Below are positions 35,859 through 43,801 of a DNA stretch of 64,000 nucleotides, in pieces. The position numbers and the translations under genes are program-made. The DNA comes from Agrococcus jenensis (GTDB taxonomy: Bacteria > Actinomycetota > Actinomycetes > Actinomycetales > Microbacteriaceae). Within the stretch, counting starts at the first letter, position 1. The number at the start of each line of letters is the position of its first letter. The stretch covers positions 1,240,001-1,304,000 of the forward strand of contig NZ_RKHJ01000001.1 in NCBI RefSeq assembly GCF_003752465.1. The letters run 5' to 3'. The notes beneath the pieces were generated by a model. The model was given only the letters and a program-made list of their open reading frames with translations, made no database searches and had not been told where the DNA came from.

Positions 35859-35864
35859 CGTCGG

Positions 35865-35918
35865 GTGATGACGACGCGGCGCGACGACCCCCGACCCGAC
35901 GAGCGGGGTCGCTCGTGA
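35865..35918 (+). CDS. 17-codon upstream peptide, leaderless and coupled to the LmeA-like gene
   Basis: Frame GTG ATG ACG ... TGA encoding MMTTRRDDPRPDERGRS. The -10 box is 6 bases upstream, so a leaderless transcript would begin at this GTG. The stop overlaps the GTG of the next gene (GTGA at 35915-35918). It probably delivers ribosomes to the downstream start; the peptide itself is highly charged and may have no function. Confidence 0.4.
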   Translation: MMTTRRDDPRPDERGRS

Positions 35919-36688
35919 GCGACGTCGCGAAGCCGCGCCGTCGCGGCCGAGGCTTCATCGAGCTCCTCGTCGTCCTGGTCGTCCTGGTCGTCGTGGCGGT
36001 GCTCGCGGTCGTCGCCGAGCTCGTCGCCCGGCAGGTGGTGCCCGCGACCGTCCGCTCGACCGTCGTCGAGCAGCTGCAGCTGCCGGCGGAGCACCCGGTC
36101 GACGTGCAGGTCGACGGCATCCTCCTGCCGCAGCTCATCGCCGGCACGCTCGCCGACGTGCGCATCGCCTCCGACGACGTGACGGTCGGCGAGTTCAGCG
36201 GCGACGTGACCGCGCAGCTCCAGGGCGTCCCCATCCGCGCCGACCGGGCGGGGGCCGGCGGCACGGCAGAGGTGCGGATGAGCCCCGAGCAGCTGCGCTC
36301 GCTGCTCTCGACGATCGACGGCTTCCCCGCCGAGACGATCGAGCTCGCGGCGCCGAACGTGACGGCGTCGACCGAGATCGAGTTGCTCGGCGCCACCATC
36401 CCGCTCGGCCTCGCGCTCGCGCCGAGCGCCGCGGACGGCGACCTCGTGCTCTCGCCCGTCGAGGGCACCGTCGCGGAGGCGACCGTGACGGCCGACCAGC
36501 TGCGGGGGCAGTTCGGCGGCCTGCTCGAGCCGCTGCTGCAGGACCGCAGCGTCTGCATCGCGTCGTCGCTGCCCGCCGCCCTGACCCTGCAGTCGATCGA
36601 GGTGCTCGACGACGCGCTCGTGACGGGCTTCGACATCGACGGTGGCATCATCCACGACCCGGCGCTGCAGGCGAACGGCACCTGCTGA
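35915..36688 (+). CDS. LmeA-like DUF2993 phospholipid-binding protein
   Basis: A 257-residue protein with a basic N-terminus and one membrane anchor (about residues 16-38, Leu/Val only), then a DUF2993 domain of the type found in mycobacterial LmeA, which binds phospholipids and affects lipomannan elongation. 'LVARQVVPATVRSTVVEQLQL', 'VQVDGILLPQLIAGTLADVRIASDDVTVGEFSGDV' is the family start. GTG 35915 is chosen because it overlaps the upstream peptide's stop. It acts outside the membrane. Confidence 0.8.
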   Translation: MSDVAKPRRRGRGFIELLVVLVVLVVVAVLAVVAELVARQVVPATVRSTVVEQLQLPAEHPVDVQVDGILLPQLIAGTLADVRIASDDVTVGEFSGDVTAQLQGVPIRADRAGAGGTAEVRMSPEQLRSLLSTIDGFPAETIELAAPNVTASTEIELLGATIPLGLALAPSAADGDLVLSPVEGTVAEATVTADQLRGQFGGLLEPLLQDRSVCIASSLPAALTLQSIEVLDDALVTGFDIDGGIIHDPALQANGTC

Positions 36689-36727
36689 CGGTGATCTCTG
36701 GCTGACGGCGTTCGAGGCCGACGGCGC

Positions 36728-37090
36728 TCAGGGCGCGAAGCCCGGCGGCGCCTCGGCGAGCGACAGGCTGTTGCCGTCCGGATCGACGATCGTCACGTGG
36801 TGCACGCCGTTGCCGTAGCGCTCCGCGTGCTCCGGCCGGATGCCTGCCTCGGCCATCCGCGCGAGCATCGCGTCGAGGCCGCGCACCGCGAACGTGATCG
36901 TGCACGCGCCCGCGCGCTCCGGCCGCTCGTCGACCACGAGGTAGGCGTCCGAGCCGACGCGCCACAGCGCCTCCTCGCCGATCACCTCGTCGGCGGGGCG
37001 CCCGAAGAACGCCTCGTACCAGCGCAGCCCCGCCGCCCGCTCGCGCACGCACGCGACCGACAGCAGCTCCTCGAACAGCTCTCCGGGCAT
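36728..37090 (-). CDS. VOC-family (glyoxalase/dioxygenase fold) protein
   Basis: A 120-residue single-domain VOC protein: LLSVACVRERAAGLRWYEAFFGRPAD at the start and GVHHVTIVDPDGNSLSLAE at the end give the beta-alpha-beta-beta-beta modules. Possible metal ligands are His in VHHV and Glu in the last strand. The substrate is unknown. It lies 7 bases after the YCII-type gene on the same strand, so the two are co-transcribed. Confidence 0.83.
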   Translation of the reverse strand: MPGELFEELLSVACVRERAAGLRWYEAFFGRPADEVIGEEALWRVGSDAYLVVDERPERAGACTITFAVRGLDAMLARMAEAGIRPEHAERYGNGVHHVTIVDPDGNSLSLAEAPPGFAP

Positions 37091-37097
37091 CTGCGGC

Positions 37098-37439
37098 TCA
37101 GCTCATCGGGTCGTACCCGAACTGGCGCAGCTCCTGCGGGCAGCGGCACGCCTTCGCGATCTTCGCCGCCCACGTGACCGCTTCCTCCCGCGTCGGGATC
37201 TCGAGCACGGTGTAGCCGCCCTCGAGCTGCCGCGTCTGCGGGTAGGTGCCCTCGGTGACGGTGCCGTCGTGGGCCACCATCACCGGCGGCACCGACTCGT
37301 CGATGCCGCCGCCGAAGACGTAGACGCCGGCGTCCTTCGCCTCCTGGATCACGGCGTGCGACTCGTCGACGACGGTCTGGAAGTCCTCCTCGGCGAACTG
37401 CATCTCGCCGCTCGGGAAGGACATGAGGTACTTGGTCAT
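37098..37439 (-). CDS. YCII-related domain protein
   Basis: A 113-residue protein of the YCII/DGPF family: MTKYLMSFPSGEMQFAEEDF, GVYVFGGGIDES, DGTVTEGTYPQTRQLEGGYTVLEIPTREEAVTWAAKIAKACRCPQELRQFG. In other actinobacteria such genes accompany ECF sigma factors of the SigG/SigJ group, which are not present here. Leaderless: TAGCGT lies 6 bases upstream of the ATG. Confidence 0.87.
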   Translation of the reverse strand: MTKYLMSFPSGEMQFAEEDFQTVVDESHAVIQEAKDAGVYVFGGGIDESVPPVMVAHDGTVTEGTYPQTRQLEGGYTVLEIPTREEAVTWAAKIAKACRCPQELRQFGYDPMS

Positions 37440-37445
37440 GCCGCC

Positions 37446-37451
37446 ACGCTA
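37446..37451 (-). promoter_or_regulatory. -10 box (TAGCGT), leaderless, YCII gene
   Basis: On the reverse strand TAGCGT ends 6 bases before the ATG at 37439. Confidence 0.5.
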
Positions 37452-37498
37452 GGGCGCTCGACATGCGGACGAAACCCCGGATCTGCCACCGTGGATGC

Positions 37499-38089
37499 AT
37501 GCAGGAGCCCCGCCCCATCACCGTCGCCATCGAGCGCACCGTCGACTCCACCCTCGATCGCTACGCCCAGGCGTGGGTGCGGCACGGCGTCGACCTCGCG
37601 ACGCACTTCCCGGGCTTCCTCGGGGCCGGCTGGGTGCGGGAGTCGCGCGGCAGCAAGCGCTGGCACATGCTCTACCGCTTCGAGGACGCCGAGACGCTCG
37701 AGGCGTGGGAGCGCAGCCCCGAGCGGCAGCAGTGGATCGCGTCGGGCGCGGGCTTCGCGAGCGAGGCGCGCGTCGAGCGCCGCACGGGCATCGAGGGATG
37801 GTTCGACGCGCCGCAGGGCGTCGTCGTCGACGGCGACCGGGTCGAGATCCGGCCATCGGCGTCCGCCCCGCCGGTGTGGAAGCAGATGATCGTGGTCTGG
37901 CTCGCGTTCTTCCCGATGAACGTGCTCGTCACGTTCCTGCTCGGGCTCATCCCGGGCTTCAACGAGCTGCTGCTGCCGCTGCGACTGCTCATCTCCACGG
38001 TCATCCTCACGCCGGTGATGGTCGGCGTCATCCTGCCGTTCATCACCAGGCTCGCGGCCGGGTGGCTGCACCGCGGCGACCGCCGCTGA
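37499..38089 (+). CDS. ABM-domain protein with C-terminal membrane segments
   Basis: A 196-residue protein. Residues 5-95 form an antibiotic-biosynthesis-monooxygenase-type ferredoxin-like domain (ITVAIERTVDSTLDRYAQAW, GFLGAGWVRESRGSKRWHMLYRFEDAETLEAWERSPERQQWI). Two membrane spans follow (about 127-150 and 158-182). This ABM plus two-TM layout is common in bacteria without assigned function. ATG 37499 is preferred to an upstream ATG at 37463 that would add a Cys/Arg-rich stretch. Confidence 0.8.
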   Translation: MQEPRPITVAIERTVDSTLDRYAQAWVRHGVDLATHFPGFLGAGWVRESRGSKRWHMLYRFEDAETLEAWERSPERQQWIASGAGFASEARVERRTGIEGWFDAPQGVVVDGDRVEIRPSASAPPVWKQMIVVWLAFFPMNVLVTFLLGLIPGFNELLLPLRLLISTVILTPVMVGVILPFITRLAAGWLHRGDRR

Positions 38090-38103
38090 CCCGGCGCACC
38101 GGA

Positions 38104-38583
38104 TCAGGTCGGGACGGTGAGCGGCTGCAGCACGCCGAGCTGCAGCCACAGCATCGGCGCGACGATCGACAGGGTCGCGGTGAGCAGCAGCGTCAGCACG
38201 ACGACGATGTACTGCACGCGCCGGCGCCCGTGCGAGATGCGGCGGAACCCCCACGCGATCGGGATGCCGACGAGCGAGACCATCAGCGCGATCGTGGGCG
38301 CAACCCAGTGCGGGGTGCACGCGAGCACCGCGAGCCCCGCGACGCCGGCCGCGATCGGCCACATCCGCGGCTCCCGCACCCCCTCGTCCGTCGCGGCGGG
38401 CGGCTCCTCCCACGGCGGCGCAGGCACGGGCACGCCGGATGCGTCGACCGGCTCGCGGGTCGGCCGAACGCCGCGCGTCCAGGCCGACGCGGGCGAGTGG
38501 GACGGCTCGTCCGCGATCCCACGCCCCTCGGCGACGGGGCGGTCGGTCGGCCGTGCCCAGCGCCGCGCGTCGTCGTCAGCCAT
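38104..38583 (-). CDS. Hypothetical membrane protein, 159 residues
   Basis: Not recognised. A hydrophilic Asp/Arg/Pro-rich N-terminal half (about 75 residues) precedes three hydrophobic segments near residues 76-95, 98-117 and 127-150. The transmembrane half resembles the many DUF-type actinobacterial membrane proteins with HGRRR loops. Leaderless start is suggested by GACCAT 6 bases upstream. Confidence 0.6.
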   Translation of the reverse strand: MADDDARRWARPTDRPVAEGRGIADEPSHSPASAWTRGVRPTREPVDASGVPVPAPPWEEPPAATDEGVREPRMWPIAAGVAGLAVLACTPHWVAPTIALMVSLVGIPIAWGFRRISHGRRRVQYIVVVLTLLLTATLSIVAPMLWLQLGVLQPLTVPT

Positions 38584-38639
38584 GCCCCCATGGTCGCAGG
38601 TGACGCCCGCTGCCGCCGCGATCCTGTCAGCGACGACGG

Positions 38640-38645
38640 TACGAT
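38640..38645 (+). promoter_or_regulatory. -10 box (TACGAT), leaderless, GntR gene
   Basis: TACGAT ends 7 bases before ATG 38653. Confidence 0.5.
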
Positions 38646-38652
38646 GTGCCGC

Positions 38653-39345
38653 ATGACACAGCAGCCGGTCGAGAGCAGCCCGCGTCCGGTGCTGCAGCCG
38701 GCTGCGAGCCTGCGCGAGCAGGTCGAGGAGGCGCTCTCCTCGCAGGTGATCTCTGGCCTCCTCGCTCCCGGCACGGTGCTCACCGCCCCGACGCTCGCCG
38801 CAGAGTTCGGCGTCAGCGCGACGCCGGTGCGCGAGGCGCTGCTGACGCTCCAACGGCGCGGCTTCCTTGAGCCGCTGCGGAACAAGGGCTTCCGCGTGAC
38901 CGCCATCTCGCTCGACGAGTTGCAGCAGCTCGCGCGGGTGCGTCAGCTGCTCGAGTGCCCGCCGATGCGCGACATCGCAGGACGCGTGCCGGCGCCGCTC
39001 CTGGCCGAGCTGCGCGAGCTCGCGGCCGAGATCGTCGCGTCGGGCGAGCAGGGCCGCATGCAGGACTACCTCGCGGCCGACACGCGCTTCCACCTGGCCC
39101 TCATCGAGCTCGTCGGCAACGACCACCTCACCCGCATCGTGCGCGAGCTGCGGCAGCAGACGCGGCTCGGCGGCCTCGCGGCGCTCGTCGAGTCGGGTGG
39201 GATGGCGGCGTCGGCGGCAGAGCATGCCCAGCTCCTCGACCTGCTCGTCGCGGGCGACGGCGAGGGGGCGGAAGCGCTCATGCACCGGCACATCGGGCAC
39301 GTCCCCGGAATCTGGAGCGGCAACGCCGAGGACGACGAGGCGTAG
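38653..39345 (+). CDS. GntR-family (FCD-type) regulator, candidate controller of hydroxyproline genes
   Basis: A 230-residue regulator: SLREQVEEALSSQVISGLLAPGTVLTAPTLAAEFGVSATPVREALLTLQRRGFLEPLRNKGFRVTAIS is a typical GntR winged helix, and residues about 88-225 form the helical FCD ligand domain with His in DTRFHLALIELVGN and EHAQLLDLLVAGD as likely metal ligands. It lies 1.1 kb before the transporter of the hydroxyproline region, the only regulator near it, and GTAATAT palindromes precede that region's three units. The link is inference. Confidence 0.85.
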   Translation: MTQQPVESSPRPVLQPAASLREQVEEALSSQVISGLLAPGTVLTAPTLAAEFGVSATPVREALLTLQRRGFLEPLRNKGFRVTAISLDELQQLARVRQLLECPPMRDIAGRVPAPLLAELRELAAEIVASGEQGRMQDYLAADTRFHLALIELVGNDHLTRIVRELRQQTRLGGLAALVESGGMAASAAEHAQLLDLLVAGDGEGAEALMHRHIGHVPGIWSGNAEDDEA

Positions 39346-39360
39346 GCAGCCGGGTCGGCG

Positions 39361-40272
39361 TCACGGCATGGGCGGCAGATCCTCGTCGGGGCTCGACCTG
39401 CGCGGCGCCGCTCGGGCCGTCGTGATCGCGACGCCCGCCGACGCGATCACGACGAGCGCGATCGCGAGCGCGTCGAGTCCCTCGACGAGCTCTGCGAGCA
39501 GGAGGAACCCGAAGAGGGCTGCGGCGGCCGGCTCGAGCGCCATGAAGACGCCGAACGAGTGCGCGCTGATGCGACGCAGCGCGAGCAGCTCGAGGCCGTA
39601 GGCGAGCACGCTCGAGAGCAGCGCGACGAGCGCCGCGGGGCCGAGCACGGCCGGCGAGTCGACGACGGCCTGGACGGCGGGCACGGCTCCGAACGGCAGC
39701 GCGACGAGCGCGCCGACCACCATCGCGGCGGAGAGGCCGCTGAGGCCCGGGACCCGCGCCCCCACGCGCTGCGACAGCATGATGTAGCCGCCCCAGCACG
39801 CGCCGGCGGCCAGTGCGAGGACGCAGCCGAACAGGTCGATGCTGCCCTCGAATCCCTGGACGGCGATGATGCCGACGCCCGCCGCCGCGCACAGCACCCA
39901 CGCGACGTCGGACGCGCGGCGCGAGTGCGCGAGGGCGACGGCGAGCGGGCCGACGAGCTCGAGCGTGACGGCGACCGAGAGCGGGATGCGCTCGAGCGAT
40001 GCGTAGTAAAGGAGGTTCATCGCGCCGAGCACCGCGCCGAACGCGAGCACGTGCAGGGCGGTCGACCGCGACCACGACCGGGGACGTGGGCGCGCGATCG
40101 CGACCATGACGAGCGAGGCGAGCAGCAGGCGCACGAAGGTGAGCCCGGCGGGCGAGATCTCGTCGAAGATCGACTTGCCGATCGCGGCCCCCAGCTGCAC
40201 CGAGCTGATGGCGGCGACCACGAGCAGCACGCCGACGAGCGGCGCGAACCAGGCGATCGAGGAGCGGCTCAT
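39361..40272 (-). CDS. EamA-family transporter (RhtA-like)
   Basis: A 303-residue drug/metabolite transporter with ten spans in two EamA repeats. SSVQLGAAIGKSIFDEISPAGLTFVRLLLASLVM, NLLYYASLERIPLSVAVTLELVGPLAVAL and SSVLAYGLELLALRRISAHSFGVFMALEPAAAALFG are characteristic of the RhtA threonine/homoserine exporter group. Start 40272 (MSRSSIAW) was preferred over an upstream ATG at 40311. It converges with the GntR gene. Confidence 0.87.
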   Translation of the reverse strand: MSRSSIAWFAPLVGVLLVVAAISSVQLGAAIGKSIFDEISPAGLTFVRLLLASLVMVAIARPRPRSWSRSTALHVLAFGAVLGAMNLLYYASLERIPLSVAVTLELVGPLAVALAHSRRASDVAWVLCAAAGVGIIAVQGFEGSIDLFGCVLALAAGACWGGYIMLSQRVGARVPGLSGLSAAMVVGALVALPFGAVPAVQAVVDSPAVLGPAALVALLSSVLAYGLELLALRRISAHSFGVFMALEPAAAALFGFLLLAELVEGLDALAIALVVIASAGVAITTARAAPRRSSPDEDLPPMP

Positions 40273-40388
40273 CGGAGTCGACGGTACTGCGACCGCGGGG
40301 GCGCCGAGCAACGCTCCGCACCCCGTGTCCGGCGGCGATCGGCTTGGTTACGGTTTGGTTGCAACAGTGTCATGGCGCCTCGATCTCG

Positions 40389-40406
40389 TGTGTAATATGT
40401 CACACA
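40389..40406. promoter_or_regulatory. Operator A of the hydroxyproline region (TGTGTAATATGTCACACA)
   Basis: 18-bp palindrome matching 7 of 9 positions between halves, 39 bases before the binding-protein ATG. It contains TAATAT, a -10-like sequence, so binding would block transcription. Shares GTAATAT with sites B (48152) and C (53561). Confidence 0.65.
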
Positions 40407-40445
40407 CCGCCGCAGGGCGGTGCAACGATGCACCTGAGGAGTCCC

Positions 40446-41633
40446 ATGTCCGCACCCTCCGCGCGCCCCGCGCGCTTCATCACCGCCCTGCTCGCAGCAG
40501 GCACGATCGCGGTCACCGCGGGCTGCTCCGGCGGCCTCGCGGGCGGCAGCCCCGACGCCTCCGGCTCCGCCGAGGGTCCCATCGCGCTCGGCATGCTCGC
40601 GCCCTTCTCGGGCAGCGAGTCCGCCTTCGGCGCCTACATGGAGAACGGCGCGCAGCTCGCCATCCAGGAGATCAACGAGGCGGGCGGCGTCCTCGGGCAG
40701 CAGCTCGAGCTCGTCGTCGAGGACGACGCGTGCGATGCGACGGCCTCGGTCGCCGCGGCGAACAAGCTCGTCACCGAAGGCATCGTCGCCTCGGTCGGCG
40801 GCTACTGCTCCGGTGCCACGCTCCCGACGCTGCCGATCTTCGACCAGGCCGGCATCCCGATGGTCATCCCGGCCGCCAACTCGAACGACCTCCCCGACGC
40901 GGGCCTGCCCGGCGTCTTCCTCATCAACGGCACGGGCACGCAGCAGGCGCAGTCCGCGCTGCAGTACGCGCAGGAGCAGGGCGCGGCGTCGGTCGCCGTG
41001 ATCGACGACGCCACGAGCTACTCGGCCGACCTGGCCGGCGCGTTCGTCGAGCAGGCCACCGAGGCCGGCGTCGAGGTCGCCTTCGAGGCGACCGTCACGC
41101 CCGGCGAGAACGACTACGCATCCGTCGCGACGCAGCTCGCGCAGGAGGCGCCCGACGTCGTCTACTGGACGGGCTACTACCAGGAGGGCGCGCTCATCAA
41201 CCGGCAGTCGGTCGACGCGGGCTTCTCCGGCACCTTCATGGTCGCCGACGGCTCGGTCGACGCGAGCTTCGCCGAGATCACCGGTGAGGGCTACACCGAG
41301 AACGTCGTCGGCACCTTCACGCAGACGCCCGACATGCTGACGGGCGCCGAGACGTGGATCGCCGACTACGAGGAGCTCGCGGGCGAGGCCCCGGGTCCGT
41401 ACTCGACGCAGGCCTACGACGCGGTGCGCATCGTCGCGCAGGCGATCGAGGACGCGGGCAGCACGGAGTTCGACGCGGTCGTCGCGGCGCTCGAGGGGCT
41501 CGACGGCTTCGAGACGTTCGCCGGCCCGCTGACGTTCACCGACGCGCACACGCGCGACAGCGGCGGCTTCGTGATCGTCTCGATCGACCCGGAGTCCGGC
41601 GAGTTCGTGCTCGAGGACGACCTGCTGGGCTGA
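40446..41633 (+). CDS. Branched-chain-type ABC substrate-binding lipoprotein
   Basis: A 395-residue periplasmic-binding-protein-type lipoprotein. The signal ends in AVTAGCSGG (lipobox). The mature part follows the LivJ/LivK pattern: IALGMLAPFSGSESAFGAYMENGAQLAIQEINEAGGVLGQQLELVVEDDACD, SVGGYCSGATLPTLPIFDQAGIPMV, YSTQAYDAVRIVAQAIEDAG. Its operon and the shared operator suggest hydroxyproline or a related imino acid as ligand. GAGGAG is the ribosome-binding site. First gene of a long operon. Confidence 0.9.
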   Translation: MSAPSARPARFITALLAAGTIAVTAGCSGGLAGGSPDASGSAEGPIALGMLAPFSGSESAFGAYMENGAQLAIQEINEAGGVLGQQLELVVEDDACDATASVAAANKLVTEGIVASVGGYCSGATLPTLPIFDQAGIPMVIPAANSNDLPDAGLPGVFLINGTGTQQAQSALQYAQEQGAASVAVIDDATSYSADLAGAFVEQATEAGVEVAFEATVTPGENDYASVATQLAQEAPDVVYWTGYYQEGALINRQSVDAGFSGTFMVADGSVDASFAEITGEGYTENVVGTFTQTPDMLTGAETWIADYEELAGEAPGPYSTQAYDAVRIVAQAIEDAGSTEFDAVVAALEGLDGFETFAGPLTFTDAHTRDSGGFVIVSIDPESGEFVLEDDLLG

Positions 41634-41640
41634 TCCCGAT

Positions 41641-41668
41641 GGAGGGCGGGAGCACGCTCCCGCCCTCC
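41641..41668 (+). terminator. Hairpin between binding protein and permease genes
   Basis: 13-bp perfect arms GGAGGGCGGGAGC (41641-41653) and GCTCCCGCCCTCC (41656-41668) directly after the binding-protein stop. Probably a partial terminator or mRNA stabiliser that keeps the binding protein in excess over the membrane subunits. Confidence 0.65.
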
Positions 41669-41703
41669 ACCACCTCCGCGAACCCGGAAGGAGCAGCACC
41701 CCT

Positions 41704-42597
41704 GTGATGCAGCTCATCTGGAACGGCCTCATCGTGGGCTCGTTCTACTCGCTCGTGGCCCTCGGCTACTCGATGGTCTACGGGATCATCAAGCTGCTGA
41801 ACTTCGCGCACGGCGACATCTACATGCTCGGCTCGTTCGTCGGGTTCGTCGTGCTCAGCTCGTTCGGCGGCATCCCGGCCTCGGCCTCGATCCCCGCGCT
41901 GCTCGCGATCCTGCTGCTCGCGATGGTCGTCACCGGCCTCATCGGCGTCGGCATCGAGCGCGTCGCCTATCGACCGCTGCGCAGGAGCCCCCGCCTCGCG
42001 GTGCTCATCACGGCGATCGGCGTCTCGTTCACGCTCGAGTACGGCATCCGCCAGATCTTCGGACCGAATCCGCGAGCGTTCCCGGTGCGGTTGAGCTCGG
42101 AGTCGTTCGACGCACTGGGCGTGCGGGTCTCGGTGTCGCAGCTCGTCCTCGTCATCGTCGCCGCCGTGCTCATGTTCGTGCTCGCCCACATCGTCGAGCG
42201 CACCCGCGAGGGCAGGGCCATGCGCGCCATCGCGCTCGACCCGCAGGCGGCGCACCTCATGGGCGTCAACGTCAACCGCGTCATCGCGACCGTCTTCTTC
42301 ATCGGCTCGGCGCTCGCCGGTGCTGCCGGTGTCATGGCGGGGGCGTACTACGGCTCCATCGACTTCCTGATGGGCTTCGTGATCGGGCTCAAGGCGTTCA
42401 CCGCCGCCGTCATCGGCGGCATCGGCAACCTGTACGGCGCGATGCTCGGCGGCCTGCTGCTCGGCCTGCTCGAGTCGTTCGGCTCCGCCTGGCTCGGCGG
42501 CGAGTGGCGGGACGTCTTCTCGTTCCTCGTCCTCATCCTGATCCTGACCTTCAAGCCGACCGGGCTGCTCGGCAACCGCGTCGTCGAGAGGATGTGA
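41704..42597 (+). CDS. LivH-type ABC permease
   Basis: A 297-residue membrane subunit: WNGLIVGSFYSLVALGYSMVYGIIKLLNFAHGDIYMLGSFVGF is the LivH signature, REGRAMRAIALDPQAAHLMGVNVNRVIATVFFIGSALAGAAGVMAG the conserved cytoplasmic coupling region. GGAAGGAG lies 10 bases before GTG 41704; an ATG directly follows at 41707 and may be used instead. Forms the channel with the LivM-type partner. Confidence 0.92.
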   Translation: MMQLIWNGLIVGSFYSLVALGYSMVYGIIKLLNFAHGDIYMLGSFVGFVVLSSFGGIPASASIPALLAILLLAMVVTGLIGVGIERVAYRPLRRSPRLAVLITAIGVSFTLEYGIRQIFGPNPRAFPVRLSSESFDALGVRVSVSQLVLVIVAAVLMFVLAHIVERTREGRAMRAIALDPQAAHLMGVNVNRVIATVFFIGSALAGAAGVMAGAYYGSIDFLMGFVIGLKAFTAAVIGGIGNLYGAMLGGLLLGLLESFGSAWLGGEWRDVFSFLVLILILTFKPTGLLGNRVVERM

Positions 42598-42598
42598 C

Positions 42599-43801
42599 AT
42601 GGCCTCCCAGCTCGACCAGGCGCTGAAGCACGCGCCGCTGCGCGCGCCGGCCCCGCTCTTCGACCGCGGCAAGCCCGACTCCGGCCCGCGCTCGCAGCGC
42701 GGCTTCATGCGGATCCTCGGCATCCTCGCCGTGGTGCTGCTCGCGGTGCTGCCGTTCATCGACGCAAGCGCGTACACGATCTCGATCGCCACGAGCGCCC
42801 TCATCTACATCATGCTCTGCATGGGCCTCAACGTCGTGGTCGGCTACGCGGGGCTGCTCGACCTGGGCTACATCGCGTTCTTCGCGGTCGGCGCCTACAT
42901 CTCGGGCATCCTCACGACCGTGCTCGACTGGCCGATGTGGGCCGCGGTGCCGGCGACGATCCTCGCGTGCATCCTCGCCGGCATCATCATCGGCGGCCCG
43001 ACGCTGCGGCTGCGCTCCGACTACTTGGCGATCGTCACGCTCGGCTTCGGCGAGATCATCCGCATCACGGCGAACAACCTCGACGTGACGGGCGGCCCCT
43101 CCGGCATCCACGGCATCCCCACCTGGTCGTTCGGCGACTGGAGCTTCCGGGACGGGCTCGAGCTGTTCGGCATCCGATTCTCGGGCACGATCCTTTTCTA
43201 CTACTTCGTCGCCCTCATCGTCGTGACGCTCGGCATCATCGGCCTCGGTCGCCTCGCGCGCGGCCGCATGGGCAGGGCCTGGAAGGCCGTGCGCGACGAC
43301 GAGGACGCGGCGGAGGCGATGGGCATCAACACCTACGCCACCAAGATCTCGGCGTACATCATCGGCGCCGTCTGGGCGGGCCTCGCCGGCCAGCTCATGG
43401 CGACCCATCTCACGGCGATCAGCCCGAACTCGTTCCAGTTCCTGTACTCGGCGCTCATCCTCATGGCCGTGGTGCTCGGCGGCATGGGCTCGACCCCCGG
43501 CGTCATCATCGGCGCGCTCTTCGTGTCGCTCGCGCCCGAGCTGCTGCGCGAGTTCTCGGAGTGGCGCTTCCTGATCTTCGGCGTGCTGCTCGTCGTCGTG
43601 ATGCTCTTCCGGCCCTCCGGCCTGTGGCCCGCGACGGCGGTGCTGCCATGGCTGCGCGCCCGCAAGCCGCGCGCGTGGCCGGCCACCGCGCCCATCGAGT
43701 CGCTCGGCGACGACGCGCGCAACGAGCCGGCGCCGAGGGAGGGGCGGCCGGAGGCTGCCTCGACCGGGGACCCGGCCGACGACGAGGAGGTCCGACGATG
43801 A
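42599..43801 (+). CDS. LivM-type ABC permease
   Basis: A 400-residue membrane subunit with an N-terminal extension of about 35 polar residues, then YIMLCMGLNVVVGYAGLLDLGYIAFFAVGAYISGIL and LAIVTLGFGEIIRITANNLDVTGGPSGIHGIPTWSFG, hallmarks of LivM. The coupling block is GRAWKAVRDDEDAAEAMGINTYATKISAYIIGAVWAGLAGQL. A charged 50-residue C-terminal tail follows the last span. Starts one base after the LivH stop; its stop overlaps the ATPase start (ATGA). Confidence 0.92.
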   Translation: MASQLDQALKHAPLRAPAPLFDRGKPDSGPRSQRGFMRILGILAVVLLAVLPFIDASAYTISIATSALIYIMLCMGLNVVVGYAGLLDLGYIAFFAVGAYISGILTTVLDWPMWAAVPATILACILAGIIIGGPTLRLRSDYLAIVTLGFGEIIRITANNLDVTGGPSGIHGIPTWSFGDWSFRDGLELFGIRFSGTILFYYFVALIVVTLGIIGLGRLARGRMGRAWKAVRDDEDAAEAMGINTYATKISAYIIGAVWAGLAGQLMATHLTAISPNSFQFLYSALILMAVVLGGMGSTPGVIIGALFVSLAPELLREFSEWRFLIFGVLLVVVMLFRPSGLWPATAVLPWLRARKPRAWPATAPIESLGDDARNEPAPREGRPEAASTGDPADDEEVRR

